Shown here: positions 1-8,134 of the stretch, piece by piece
Layout of the letters: each line of letters begins with the position of its first letter
Position numbering within the stretch: the first letter of the stretch is position 1
Assembly: GCA_019242065.1 (NCBI GenBank)
Contig: JAFAWJ010000506.1
Coordinates: 1-9,332, forward strand
Direction: 5' to 3'
DNA length: 9,332 bases
Source of the DNA: Chloroflexota bacterium
GTDB lineage: Bacteria; Chloroflexota; UBA6077; CF-72
Notes under the pieces: generated by a model
What the model saw: only the letters and a program-made list of their open reading frames with translations
What the model was told of the DNA's origin: nothing
Databases searched by the model: none
Position numbers and translations under genes: made by a program

Positions 1-1252
1 CGAGCGCGTCGCGTTTGCTCGCTGCGCGCTCGATCACCGTCAATGACTGGCCACGCAGCAGCCCGAGGGCATCAGTCACGGCGTCGCCATAGACCGTCAC
101 GGGCACGGCGCCGACGCACGGACCGAGGCATTTTTTCATTTCGAGCAGGGCGCAAGCTGGCTGGCCTGCCTTCAGGCGCCCACTGCACTGGCGCAATCCA
201 AGTTGTTCGTTCAAAAAGACAACTGCCGACGAGACGACGCTCGCCCGACGGAAGGGTCCGAAGTACGTCGCGCCATCACCGGGCCGTTCGCGGGTTGCCT
301 CGAGGCGAGGGAAGGGGTCGCTCAGATCGACTTTAATGAACGGGTAATCGTGGTAATCGCGCAGCAGGCTGTTGCCTTCAGGGAGGTAGCGCTTGACCAG
401 CTTCGACTCGAGCAGCAGCGCCTCGAGCTCAGACTTCGTTTCGATCGCCTCGACGTCGGCGATGTGCGGCAAACGCCGCCGCAGCCGCGGTTGGGCCGGG
501 CCGCGCGCCGTTCCCGACGGTCGCAGGTGCGTCCTTACCCGCTGGCGCACGTTGACGCTCTTGCCGACGTACACCACCTGTCCGTGGTGATCTTTGAGCA
601 AGTACACGCCCGGGGTAGTCGGCAAACTGGCCACCTGCGCCTCGTCGACGCGCCCTTTGTGACGCTTGCGCGTGACCGGCTGCTGCTGGAGGCGCACCAG
701 GCCAGCCAGCGTCTGGATGCCGGTGCGCAGCGCCGACTCCAGCAGATGCTGGAGCAGTTGGACGGTGGCGTCGGCATCTGGACCCGCCCGGTGGCGCTGG
801 ACGAACGTGAAGCCCAGAAACGCACACAGGCTGTCCAGTCGATAACTGTGCAAGCCGGGGATCAGGCGACGCGCGAGCCGCAGCGTGCACAGTTTCTCGC
901 CATCCCACGGCATGTCGGCGCGGCGGAAGGCATTGGCCAGGAAGTTGCCGTCGAAGGCCACGTTGTGAGCGACCAGCACGGCGCCGTCCATGAGCTTGCG
1001 CAGGTGGGGCAGCAAGGTGTCGAAGGCGGGCTTGCCGCGCACCAGGCTGGCGTTGATGCCCGTGATGCGGGTCACGAACGGCGGGATCGGCATGCCGGGC
1101 TCGACCAGGCACTCGAGGCGATCCTGCACTGTGCCGTTCTGGACGCGGATGGCGGCGATCTCGAGCACACGGTCGAACAGCGCGCTGCCACCGGTCGTCT
1201 CGAGGTCGACGACGACGAAGGGGGTGGACTCCAGGAGTTGGGCCGTCAGCAT
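1..1252 (-). CDS. DEDDh exonuclease / UvrC-type GIY-YIG endonuclease fusion (C-terminus cut by window edge)
   Basis: An open frame of at least 417 codons runs leftward off the window. Residues about 12-175 form a DnaQ-like 3'-5' exonuclease: Exo I VVVDLETTGG (D16, E18), Exo II VAHNVAFDGNFL (D101) and Exo III HRAGPDAD, the His-x4-Asp spacing of the DEDDh class. Residues about 213-300 form a GIY-YIG nuclease like the N-terminal half of UvrC: GVY (Y217), YVG (Y228), then the basic NVRQRVRTHL and the glutamate-bearing SELEALLLESKLVKRY. Beyond that the UvrC-like path continues through YFGPF to KKCLGPC near residue 390. Known relatives (DEDD exonuclease/GIY-YIG fusions, and E. coli Cho for the nuclease half) nick DNA in lesion repair. 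The ATG at 1252 is chosen because it lies just before the exonuclease fold; an in-frame TTG at 1261 is possible. There is no Shine-Dalgarno sequence, and the predicted promoter implies a very short leader. The missing C-terminus may be another 100-200 residues. Confidence 0.88.
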   Translation of the reverse strand, partial: MLTAQLLESTPFVVVDLETTGGSALFDRVLEIAAIRVQNGTVQDRLECLVEPGMPIPPFVTRITGINASLVRGKPAFDTLLPHLRKLMDGAVLVAHNVAFDGNFLANAFRRADMPWDGEKLCTLRLARRLIPGLHSYRLDSLCAFLGFTFVQRHRAGPDADATVQLLQHLLESALRTGIQTLAGLVRLQQQPVTRKRHKGRVDEAQVASLPTTPGVYLLKDHHGQVVYVGKSVNVRQRVRTHLRPSGTARGPAQPRLRRRLPHIADVEAIETKSELEALLLESKLVKRYLPEGNSLLRDYHDYPFIKVDLSDPFPRLEATRERPGDGATYFGPFRRASVVSSAVVFLNEQLGLRQCSGRLKAGQPACALLEMKKCLGPCVGAVPVTVYGDAVTDALGLLRGQSLTVIERAASKRDAL

Positions 1253-1264
1253 TCCGGTCAAACC

Positions 1265-1293
1265 AACGTAGAACGAACATCCGTTCGTGACAA
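1265..1293 (-). promoter_or_regulatory. Promoter of the exonuclease/GIY-YIG gene
   Basis: On the minus strand TTGTCA (1293-1288, 5 of 6 to the -35 consensus) is followed after exactly 17 bp by TACGTT (1270-1265, 3 of 6 to the -10 consensus). Transcription would start about 6-8 nt before the ATG at 1252, giving a nearly leaderless message and explaining the lack of a ribosome binding site. The spacer is filled by the SOS box. Assigned by pattern only. Confidence 0.5.
1274..1287 (-). promoter_or_regulatory. LexA (SOS) box, Gram-positive type
   Basis: Minus strand CGAACGGATGTTCG fits the Bacillus/actinobacterial LexA operator CGAAC-RNRY-GTTYG at every position. One flanking base pair on each side (1273, 1288) extends the dyad to 16 bp. 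It sits between the -35 and -10 of the exonuclease/GIY-YIG promoter, the classic site for a repressor blocking RNA polymerase. The downstream product is a repair nuclease, and E. coli cho, a relative of its nuclease half, is SOS-induced. Its edge also touches the -35 of the opposite promoter for the carboxylase genes. Confidence 0.8.
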
Positions 1294-1315
1294 CGGGTTT
1301 GGGCAGCTCTGTAAT
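1287..1315 (+). promoter_or_regulatory. Promoter of the biotin carboxylase cluster
   Basis: GTGACA (1287-1292) and TGTAAT (1310-1315), each 5 of 6 to the sigma-70 consensus, are separated by 17 bp. The predicted start near 1322 leaves a leader of about 37 nt before the GTG at 1359. The -35 shares its bases with the -35 of the divergent repair gene, so the two promoters overlap back to back around the SOS box. Confidence 0.5.
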
Positions 1316-1358
1316 GGCCCCGTGACCTCGCGCGACAACTACACTCCACTCCAGAGCG

Positions 1359-2858
1359 GTGTTCAAGCGTCTGCTAATCGCCAACCGCGGCGAAATCGCC
1401 GTGCGCGTGATTCGCGCCTGTCGCGACATGGGCATTTCGCCCATCGCCGTCTATTCGGCTGTCGACGCCAACGCGCTGCACGTGCGGATGGCCGACGCCG
1501 CCTACCCCATCGGACCCGCGCCCGCCACCGAGAGCTACCTGCGCATCGACCGCATCCTCGACGCGGCGCGGCAGGCCGGCGCGGAGGCCATTCATCCTGG
1601 CTACGGGTTCCTCGCCGAAAACGCGGCCTTCGCCGACGCGTGCGCCGCCGCCGGCTTCGTCTTCGTCGGGCCGCCGCCCCAGGCCATGCGTGACCTGGGC
1701 CTCAAAACCGAAGCGCGCAAATTGATGCAGGCCGCGGGTGTGCCGGTCGTGCCAGGCACGCTCGAACCCCTCGACGACATCGCCGCGCTACGCCGGGCCG
1801 CCGACGACGTGGGTTTTCCCGTGGCGCTCAAGGCGGTCGCTGGCGGGGGTGGCAAGGGCCTGCGCATGGTCCACGACGCCGACCAGCTCGAAGCGGCTTT
1901 CAGACAGGCGACCAGCGAGGCCGGCGCGGCCTTCGGCGACGCCTCGGTGTACCTGGAACGCGCGATCGACCGGCCGCGCCACGTCGAAGTGCAGATTCTG
2001 GCCGACACCCACGGGCACTGCGTCTGGCTCGGCGAACGCGACTGCTCGATCCAGCGACGACACCAGAAAGTCCTTGAGGAATCGCCGTCACCCGCGGTCA
2101 GCCCCGAGCTCCGCCAGCAGATGGGCGAGGTCGCCGTCCGCGCGGCGCAGGCGGCCGGGTACACCAACGCCGGGACCGTGGAGTTCCTGCTCGCGCCAGA
2201 TGGCAAGTTTTATTTTCTCGAAGTCAACGCCCGGCTCCAGGTCGAGCACCCCGTGACCGAAGAAGTGACCGGCATCGACCTGGTGCGCGAGCAGATCCGG
2301 GTGGCCTGCGGCGAGCCGCTGGGGTACGACCAGTCCGCCATCCAGCGGCATGGCTATGCCGTCGAATGCCGCATCAACGCCGAAGACTCGGCCGCCGGCT
2401 GGGTGCCGTCGACCGGCCGACTGGTCGGCTACCGTCCGCCAGACGGGCCTGGTGTGCGCGTCGACTCGGGTGTCGAGGAAAACGCCGAGATCAGCGTGTA
2501 TTACGACCCGATGATCGCCAAGCTCATCGTGCACGCCGCCGACCGGCAGCAGGGCCTGGATCGGATGGCGCGTGCGCTGCGCGAATTCCTGATTCTCGGC
2601 GTGCGCACCAGCATCCCCATGCACCAGTGGTTGGTGGCGCATCCAGTGGTGCGTTCGGGCGAGGTCGACACCAATTGGCTCGAGCGCGAATGGCAGCCGC
2701 CTGCGTCGCCGGACGACGGCGTGTTGCACGCGGCAATCACGGCGAGCCTGCTGGCGGACAGTCGTCGGGCGGCGTCCGAGCTGCAGGTTGCTCCGGACGG
2801 CGCCTCGAACGGGTCGTCGGCCTGGCGGCTGGCTGGACGCCGGGCGGGACTCCGCTAA
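1359..2858 (+). CDS. accC: Biotin carboxylase subunit of acyl-CoA carboxylase
   Basis: Catalyses ATP- and bicarbonate-dependent carboxylation of biotin on the carrier encoded just downstream. The N-terminus MFKRLLIANRGEIAVRVIRA is diagnostic. The ATP-grasp core has the glycine-rich loop GGGGKG (K166), RDCSIQRRHQKVLEES (K237), E275, and EVNARLQVEHP with E288, N290 and R292; AVECRINAED supplies R338. These align almost residue for residue with E. coli AccC, so the enzyme should be active. At 499 residues it is about 50 longer than AccC. The extra C-terminal tail ends in a WRLAGRR-like segment resembling the linker that joins BC to the biotin domain in fused propionyl/methylcrotonyl-CoA carboxylase alpha chains. 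It starts with GTG at 1359, with only a weak purine stretch upstream. Which acyl-CoA is used depends on a carboxyltransferase not in the window; the nearby mutase favours propionyl-CoA. Confidence 0.93.
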   Translation: MFKRLLIANRGEIAVRVIRACRDMGISPIAVYSAVDANALHVRMADAAYPIGPAPATESYLRIDRILDAARQAGAEAIHPGYGFLAENAAFADACAAAGFVFVGPPPQAMRDLGLKTEARKLMQAAGVPVVPGTLEPLDDIAALRRAADDVGFPVALKAVAGGGGKGLRMVHDADQLEAAFRQATSEAGAAFGDASVYLERAIDRPRHVEVQILADTHGHCVWLGERDCSIQRRHQKVLEESPSPAVSPELRQQMGEVAVRAAQAAGYTNAGTVEFLLAPDGKFYFLEVNARLQVEHPVTEEVTGIDLVREQIRVACGEPLGYDQSAIQRHGYAVECRINAEDSAAGWVPSTGRLVGYRPPDGPGVRVDSGVEENAEISVYYDPMIAKLIVHAADRQQGLDRMARALREFLILGVRTSIPMHQWLVAHPVVRSGEVDTNWLEREWQPPASPDDGVLHAAITASLLADSRRAASELQVAPDGASNGSSAWRLAGRRAGLR

Positions 2859-2869
2859 GCGACCTGCAC

Positions 2870-3388
2870 ATGCCGAGCAGGACGTACCAGGTGACCGTCG
2901 GCGAGCGCGAGCTGCGCGTGCAGGTGCGCCGCGAGGCGGATGGGACGTTCGTGCGCGTCGACGCCGGCGAAGAGATGGCGGTGGACTGGCGCGGGCTGCA
3001 CGGCGCCCTGCATACGCTGGCACTGGGTCAGTCGCAGACCGAGGTGCTCGCCGCGGTCGAGGACGACGGGCTGGTGCGCATGGCCATCGACGGGCTCGAA
3101 TACGCCGCCGAAGTGGTCGACGAGGCCCGCGCGCGGCTGGCGTCGGTGGCCGGGGCGCACGGCGGGAGCCACGCGCGGCTGGAGCTCAAGTCGCCGATGC
3201 CAGGGCTGCTGGTCAAAGTCGTGTGCAATGTCGGGGACGAGGTGCAAAGTGGCCAGCCGCTGGTCGTGCTGCAGGCGATGAAGATGGAAAACGAGCTGTC
3301 GGTGCCGCGCGGCGGCACGGTGCGTGAGATCAAAGTGGAAGCAGGACAGACCGTCGAGCAGGGGCAGGTGCTGGTCATCCTCGAATAG
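2870..3388 (+). CDS. Biotin carboxyl carrier protein of acyl-CoA carboxylase
   Basis: A 172-residue protein whose C-terminal half (about 100-172) is a biotinyl domain: SPMPGLLVKVV, then LQAMKMENEL with the biotinylated lysine at K138, ending in GQTVEQGQVLVILE. The N-terminal half (TYQVTVGERELRVQVRR onward) resembles the BT domain that docks the carrier to BC in propionyl/methylcrotonyl-CoA carboxylase alpha chains, rather than the Pro/Ala-rich linker of E. coli AccB. The ATG at 2870 is 11 nt after the biotin carboxylase stop and in another frame, so the two are separate polypeptides in one transcript. The frame is open upstream to 2366, but that part overlaps the carboxylase and looks like shadow. 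Its role is to carry carboxybiotin from the biotin carboxylase to an unseen carboxyltransferase. Confidence 0.9.
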   Translation: MPSRTYQVTVGERELRVQVRREADGTFVRVDAGEEMAVDWRGLHGALHTLALGQSQTEVLAAVEDDGLVRMAIDGLEYAAEVVDEARARLASVAGAHGGSHARLELKSPMPGLLVKVVCNVGDEVQSGQPLVVLQAMKMENELSVPRGGTVREIKVEAGQTVEQGQVLVILE

Positions 3389-3424
3389 CGGCCGCGCGGC
3401 GTAGACTCAATTCATCGTTGCCTT

Positions 3425-4653
3425 ATGCGCGCTGAAATTTTGTCGATCGGCACCGAGCTCCTTCTCGGCCAGATCGTCGACACCAACGCCAACTTCCTCG
3501 CCCAGCAACTACCGCCCCTGGGCCTGGATCTCTTCTATGTCTCGCAAATCGGCGACAACCTCGGCCGTCTGGCCGACGCCTTCCGCCACGCCCTCGACCG
3601 CTCCGACGTCGTCATCACCTCCGGGGGCCTCGGCCCCACCGAAGACGACCTGACCCGCGAAGCCATCGCCGAGGTATTCGGCGAGCAGCCGTCGGTCGTC
3701 CCCGAGCTCGAAGCCAGCCTGCGCGAGTTCTTCGCCCGACGCGGCCGCGTCATGCCCGAACGCAACGTCAAACAGGCCACGCTGATCCCCTCCGCGACGG
3801 TGCTGCCCAACCCCGTCGGCACCGCGCCAGGCTGGTGGGTCGAGCGCGACGGCAAAGTCATCGCCAGCATGCCCGGCGTGCCCTACGAGATGCACAAGAT
3901 GTGGGAAGAGCAGGTCCAGCCGCGACTCGCCCAACGCATCAGCGGCGGCGCGATCGTCTCACGCGTCCTCAAGCTGATCGGCATCGGCGAATCCAACGCC
4001 GAGGAAGTCGTCGGCGACCTGACGCGCTCGCCGAATCCCACGCTGGCGACCTACGCCAAGTCCGACGGCATCCACTTGCGCCTCACCGCCAAAGCCGCCA
4101 CTCGCCCCGAGGCCGAGGCGCTGCTGGATGCCTTCGAACCCCAGGTTCGCACCCGCGTGCAGGAGTGGCTGTACGGCACCGAAGCTGACACGCTGCCGAT
4201 GGTCGTCGGCGCCATGCTGCGCGAGCGCGGCCTGACCCTGGCGACCGCCGAAAGCGCCACTGGCGGGCAACTGGCGTCGCTGATCACCGAGGCCCCAGGT
4301 GCCTCGGACTACTTCGTCGCCGGCTACGTGGCGTACTCGGCCGCGGCCAAGCGTGCCCTGGGCGTCAGCGCCGAGATCATCGAACGCCACGGGACCGTCG
4401 CCGAGGCGACGACACAGGCCCTGGCCGCGGCCGCGCGCCGACAAGCCGCCGCACGCGTGGCAATTGCCACCACGGGCAACGCCGGGCCGGGCGCTTCCGA
4501 AGACAAACCCGTCGGCATCCTGCACGTGGTCGTCGACATCGACGGCCGCCAAGTGTGCTCCGAGACCCGCTACTCGACCACCCGCGTCGAGTACAAGCGC
4601 CGCGGCGCGCTTGACGCGCTGTACCTGCTCTGGCGCGAGCTCAAGCGGGACGC

Positions 4654-4657
<4 letters not shown>
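3425..4657 (+). CDS. cinA: CinA family protein: ADP-ribose pyrophosphatase-like domain plus nicotinamide-nucleotide amidase domain
   Basis: At 410 residues this is a full-length two-domain CinA. The N-terminal molybdopterin-binding-like (COG1058) domain shows [35 protein letters not shown] and MPGVPYEM. The C-terminal PncC domain begins near residue 265 with [11 protein letters not shown] (nucleophile S277), keeps the lysine of [10 protein letters not shown] (K309), TTGNAGP and [11 protein letters not shown], and ends with a basic [18 protein letters not shown] helix. PncC deamidates nicotinamide mononucleotide in pyridine nucleotide recycling; the N-terminal domain hydrolyses ADP-ribose in characterised homologues. 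The usual AESCTGG is AESATGG here, and the usual G-I-A-G is G-N-A-G; the proposed catalytic Ser and Lys remain. It starts 36 nt after the carrier gene, with no clear Shine-Dalgarno sequence; TAGACT at 3402-3407 could be a weak -10. Its stop overlaps the next gene's start. Confidence 0.93.
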
Positions 4658-6327
<1,670 letters not shown>

Positions 6328-6339
6328 TGTGTCAATCCG

Positions 6340-6369
6340 TGCACAGCCGGGCGGTCGAACGTGTATGAT
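6340..6369 (+). promoter_or_regulatory. Possible promoter of the small unknown gene
   Basis: TGCACA (6340-6345) and TATGAT (6364-6369) are separated by 18 bp, matching -35 and -10 consensus at 4 and 5 of 6 positions. The site lies in the 101-bp gap after the mutase gene and would start RNA near 6376, leaving a leader of about 50 nt. Confidence 0.4.
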
Positions 6370-6408
6370 GAGCGCGATCGCATTAAAAATTCAAACGTCC
6401 TCATTGAC

Positions 6409-6416
6409 GGGGAGGG
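6409..6416 (+). promoter_or_regulatory. Strong Shine-Dalgarno sequence, unusually far from the GTG start
   Basis: GGGGAGGG is the best ribosome binding site in the metabolic half of the window. It is 12 nt from the GTG at 6429, somewhat long. The only closer in-frame candidate is the rare start ATT at 6423 (6 nt away). Confidence 0.5.
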
Positions 6417-6428
6417 ATATAGATTCCG

Positions 6429-6749
6429 GTGCCCGTACAGATTCGCAAGCTGACCTCTGATGAAGCAGCCAAAGTCTTTCCCAAGCGTGGACAGATGGAC
6501 CTGTCCGAGTACACCGACGCTTTAGGTGAGCTGCAGCCCGGCGATGCGGCTGAAATCGAGCTCGGTTCTCTGTCGAGTCGAGCCCTGAAACGGCGTCTCG
6601 GGCAGGCCGCCAAACAAACTGGCTATTCGTTGAAGTGGGCACGGGATGGGGGCACCGGCGTGCTGCGCTTCCAGGTGCGCGAGGCGCGCGGCACGCAACC
6701 CAAAGCCCGCAACGGCCGCCGCGGCCGAAGACGGCGCACCGAACCCTAG
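6429..6749 (+). CDS. Conserved-looking small protein of unknown function with basic tail
   Basis: A 106-residue soluble protein starting with GTG (MPVQIRKLTSDEAA). I do not recognise a named family. Residues 1-80 alternate charged and hydrophobic positions like a small folded domain, with QPGDAAEIELGSLSSRALK and a lysine/arginine-rich stretch ALKRRLGQAAKQTGYSLKW. The last 15 residues (ARNGRRGRRRRTEP) are almost all Arg, Gly or Lys and probably disordered, suggesting nucleic-acid binding; that is inference from composition. It has its own promoter-like sequence and ribosome binding site, so it may be transcribed independently of the mutase. It ends 16 nt from the convergent methyltransferase. 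No cysteines, signal peptide or membrane segment are visible. Confidence 0.72.
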   Translation: MPVQIRKLTSDEAAKVFPKRGQMDLSEYTDALGELQPGDAAEIELGSLSSRALKRRLGQAAKQTGYSLKWARDGGTGVLRFQVREARGTQPKARNGRRGRRRRTEP

Positions 6750-6765
6750 GAGTGTCTTTGGCCGG

Positions 6766-7584
6766 CTAGGCCGCTGATCGTTTGCGCGCCAGAAACACCA
6801 TCGCTGGTGATTCTGAGGTGAACGCCTCGCGCTGATAGCCCCCGTACACCGCCTCTACTTCGAAGCCCGCGCGATGCAGCAGATGCTCCGCTTCGAAGCG
6901 GTGGATCCAGCGATACGGCCACTCGACAAAGCGTTTGTCCAGCACCTTGCCCGTATCGTCGACCGTCTCGTAAATCGAGCGAATCACCCGAATCTGCCGC
7001 GCAAGATCGGTGCTGACCACCGACTCCACGCGCGACAGCGTAAAGCCCTGCTCGGCCACGTACTGCAGCAGGTCGTCCCGCATCGATCCGCGCGCCGCAG
7101 AGGTCCACTCGGGCAGCGGATGCATCAGGTCCATGGCCAGCAGGCCGCCGGGCCGCAAGTGGGCATGGATAGATTCCAGGCAGCGCAGCTGGTCAGCCGC
7201 CTGGGTGAGGTACGCGAAGCTCTTGACGGGGACGGTGGCAAGGTCAAAGTCATGCTGGTCGAGGCGAAAGGTCCGCATGTCGGCCTGGATGAGCTGAGCC
7301 GAGCCACGCGGCGAGCTGGCGTCGAGCTTGGCCTGCGCCAGCGACAGCATGTGCGGCGAGATGTCGATGCCAACGATGTCCAGCCCCGCCTGCGCCAGCG
7401 GCACTAGTACGCGACCACTGCCGCACGCGACCTCGAGGACCCGGCCGCCCTGGTCTCGGGCAAGCTCGAGATACAGGGCCAAATCGCCATCAAACGCGAA
7501 CACGTCGTAGAGCTGAGCCAGCCGCGCGTCAGCCCAGGGCTGCTCCGCGCGCACGAGAACTTCGCTACGCCTATCGGCAATCAT
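6766..7584 (-). CDS. Class I SAM-dependent methyltransferase
   Basis: A 272-residue Rossmann-fold methyltransferase. Motif I VLEVACGSGR (49-58) binds SAM, followed by the acidic end of strand 2 in IVGIDIS (D74), QADMRTF with an acidic post-II residue, and the motif IV/VI region LRPGGLLAMDLMHP. The C-terminal third (RFVEWPYRWIHRFEAEHLLHRAGFEVEAVYGGYQREAFT) is the usual end of Methyltransf_25/UbiE-like enzymes. The acceptor substrate cannot be told. The frame stays open far upstream to 8019, but that part runs through the tRNA fragment and an inverted-repeat block, so ATG 7584 (MIADRRSEVL) is taken as the start; the ribosome binding site is weak. It is convergent with the small unknown gene (16 nt between stops). 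Confidence 0.85.
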   Translation of the reverse strand: MIADRRSEVLVRAEQPWADARLAQLYDVFAFDGDLALYLELARDQGGRVLEVACGSGRVLVPLAQAGLDIVGIDISPHMLSLAQAKLDASSPRGSAQLIQADMRTFRLDQHDFDLATVPVKSFAYLTQAADQLRCLESIHAHLRPGGLLAMDLMHPLPEWTSAARGSMRDDLLQYVAEQGFTLSRVESVVSTDLARQIRVIRSIYETVDDTGKVLDKRFVEWPYRWIHRFEAEHLLHRAGFEVEAVYGGYQREAFTSESPAMVFLARKRSAA

Positions 7585-7615
7585 TGCCCAGAGCGTACCC
7601 GGCCAGCCGCACGGC

Positions 7616-7640
7616 GGGTCAGAACGAACGTCGCTGACCC
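7616..7640. repeat. Inverted repeat upstream of the methyltransferase gene
   Basis: GGGTCAG (7616-7622) and CTGACCC (7634-7640) form a perfect 7-bp dyad around an 11-nt loop. It lies 32 bp upstream of the methyltransferase start and 70 bp past the 3' end of the tRNA fragment. It could be an operator or a transcript hairpin; there is no T-run, so a factor-independent terminator is unlikely. Confidence 0.4.
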
Positions 7641-7709
7641 CGCGCCAGCGCCCCTGCGGCGGCGGTCGATAGTGCTCCCGGCGGACACGAACCGCCAGCC
7701 GTGAAGGAG

Positions 7710-7749
7710 TGCCCCCGGCAGGACTCGAACCTGCGGCCAATTGCTTAGA
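7710..7749 (-). pseudogene. 3' half of a tRNA-Arg(UCU) gene
   Basis: Read on the minus strand, the sequence enters tRNA exactly at the anticodon TCT (7749-7747), followed by AA (37, 38), GCAAT (39-43), variable TGGCC, T-stem GCAGG, T-loop TTCGAGT, T-stem CCTGC, acceptor CGGGGGC and discriminator A (7710). No CCA is encoded. On the 5' side, position 33 is C instead of the invariant T, and no ATTGC partner for the anticodon stem, no normal D-arm and no GCCCCCG acceptor strand follow. A decayed echo may exist: minus strand AGCACGAGGC (7767-7758) matches 9 of 10 bases of the tRNA 5' half found at 8768-8777. A 3' tRNA half starting at the anticodon loop is the typical scar left by tRNA-targeting integrases, so this may be an attachment site. 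Confidence 0.8.
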
Positions 7750-7777
7750 GCGGGTCCGCCTCGTGCTGAGCCCGCTC
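7748..7777. repeat. Inverted repeat abutting the tRNA break
   Basis: GAGCGGG (7748-7754) and CCCGCTC (7771-7777) are a perfect 7-bp dyad with a 16-nt loop. One arm overlaps the first bases of the tRNA 3' half at the anticodon, so the break is inside a hairpin. It could be a recombination or processing structure, or chance in GC-rich DNA. Confidence 0.4.
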
Positions 7778-7848
7778 GATATGACATCGGCCCCGGTGTC
7801 AAGATCACGCCTGATGGCGGCGAACGCTGGTCGCTCCGCGCGGGGCCA

Positions 7849-8026
7849 GGCGCGTTCAGAGCCAGGAGTGTTCGTGGAGCGTGGCGCGTTTCCTCCTTGG
7901 CTGCAAGCTTTGCCTTCGGCGCCCGCTTCGCGGCTGACGGGCTTGCAGCCAATTCCCCCACGCGCCTTTTCGACTGCGCCCTCCTGGCTGCGAACGCGCC
8001 CCCTTCGGGGCGGCCCCACGCTCCAC
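7849..8026. other. Non-coding block of long inverted repeats, possible structured RNA or mobile-element remnant
   Basis: The 385 bases between the tRNA fragment and the HTH gene contain no believable protein gene; the open frames present are low-complexity shadows. Instead there are perfect paired arms: 7849-7857 with 7992-8000 and 7860-7868 with 7981-7989 (two 9-bp helices with a 2x2 internal loop); 7874-7884 with 8016-8026 (11 bp); 7883-7889 with 7960-7966 (7 bp); 7897-7908 with 7941-7952 (12 bp, TTGGCTGCAAGC); and the hairpin CGCCCC-CTTC-GGGGCG at 7997-8012. The 11-bp helix crosses the 9-bp pair, as in a pseudoknot or in alternative folds. I do not recognise the RNA family; it does not show the landmarks of RNase P RNA, tmRNA or a group I intron core. 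Confidence 0.5.
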
Positions 8027-8134
8027 TCAGGAATCGGTGCGCCTGCCGGCGGTCTGTTTCACGTGCGGGCCAGCCCCCACGCCCCGGCCCAGCCTGAACT
8101 GTCCCGCGTCCCCATGCGGCTATGCGGCGGAGCT

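Noticed and set aside
203..1693. Long plus-strand open frame (about 496 codons) and a 306-codon minus-strand frame over the same region
   Set aside because: Both are GC-driven shadows. The minus-strand frame running from 1252 off the left edge carries all the exonuclease and GIY-YIG motifs.
2366..2869. Upstream extension of the biotin carrier frame
   Set aside because: It overlaps the well-supported biotin carboxylase and has shadow-like Arg/Ala-rich composition; ATG 2870 begins the conserved part.
6750..6765. Bidirectional terminator between the convergent genes
   Set aside because: Only a short GGCC/GGCC pairing and no T-run; too weak to call.
7585..8019. N-terminal extension of the methyltransferase frame up to 8019
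   Set aside because: It would translate through the tRNA fragment and the inverted-repeat block, with low-complexity Arg/Gly/Ala sequence; the methyltransferase fold is complete from 7584.
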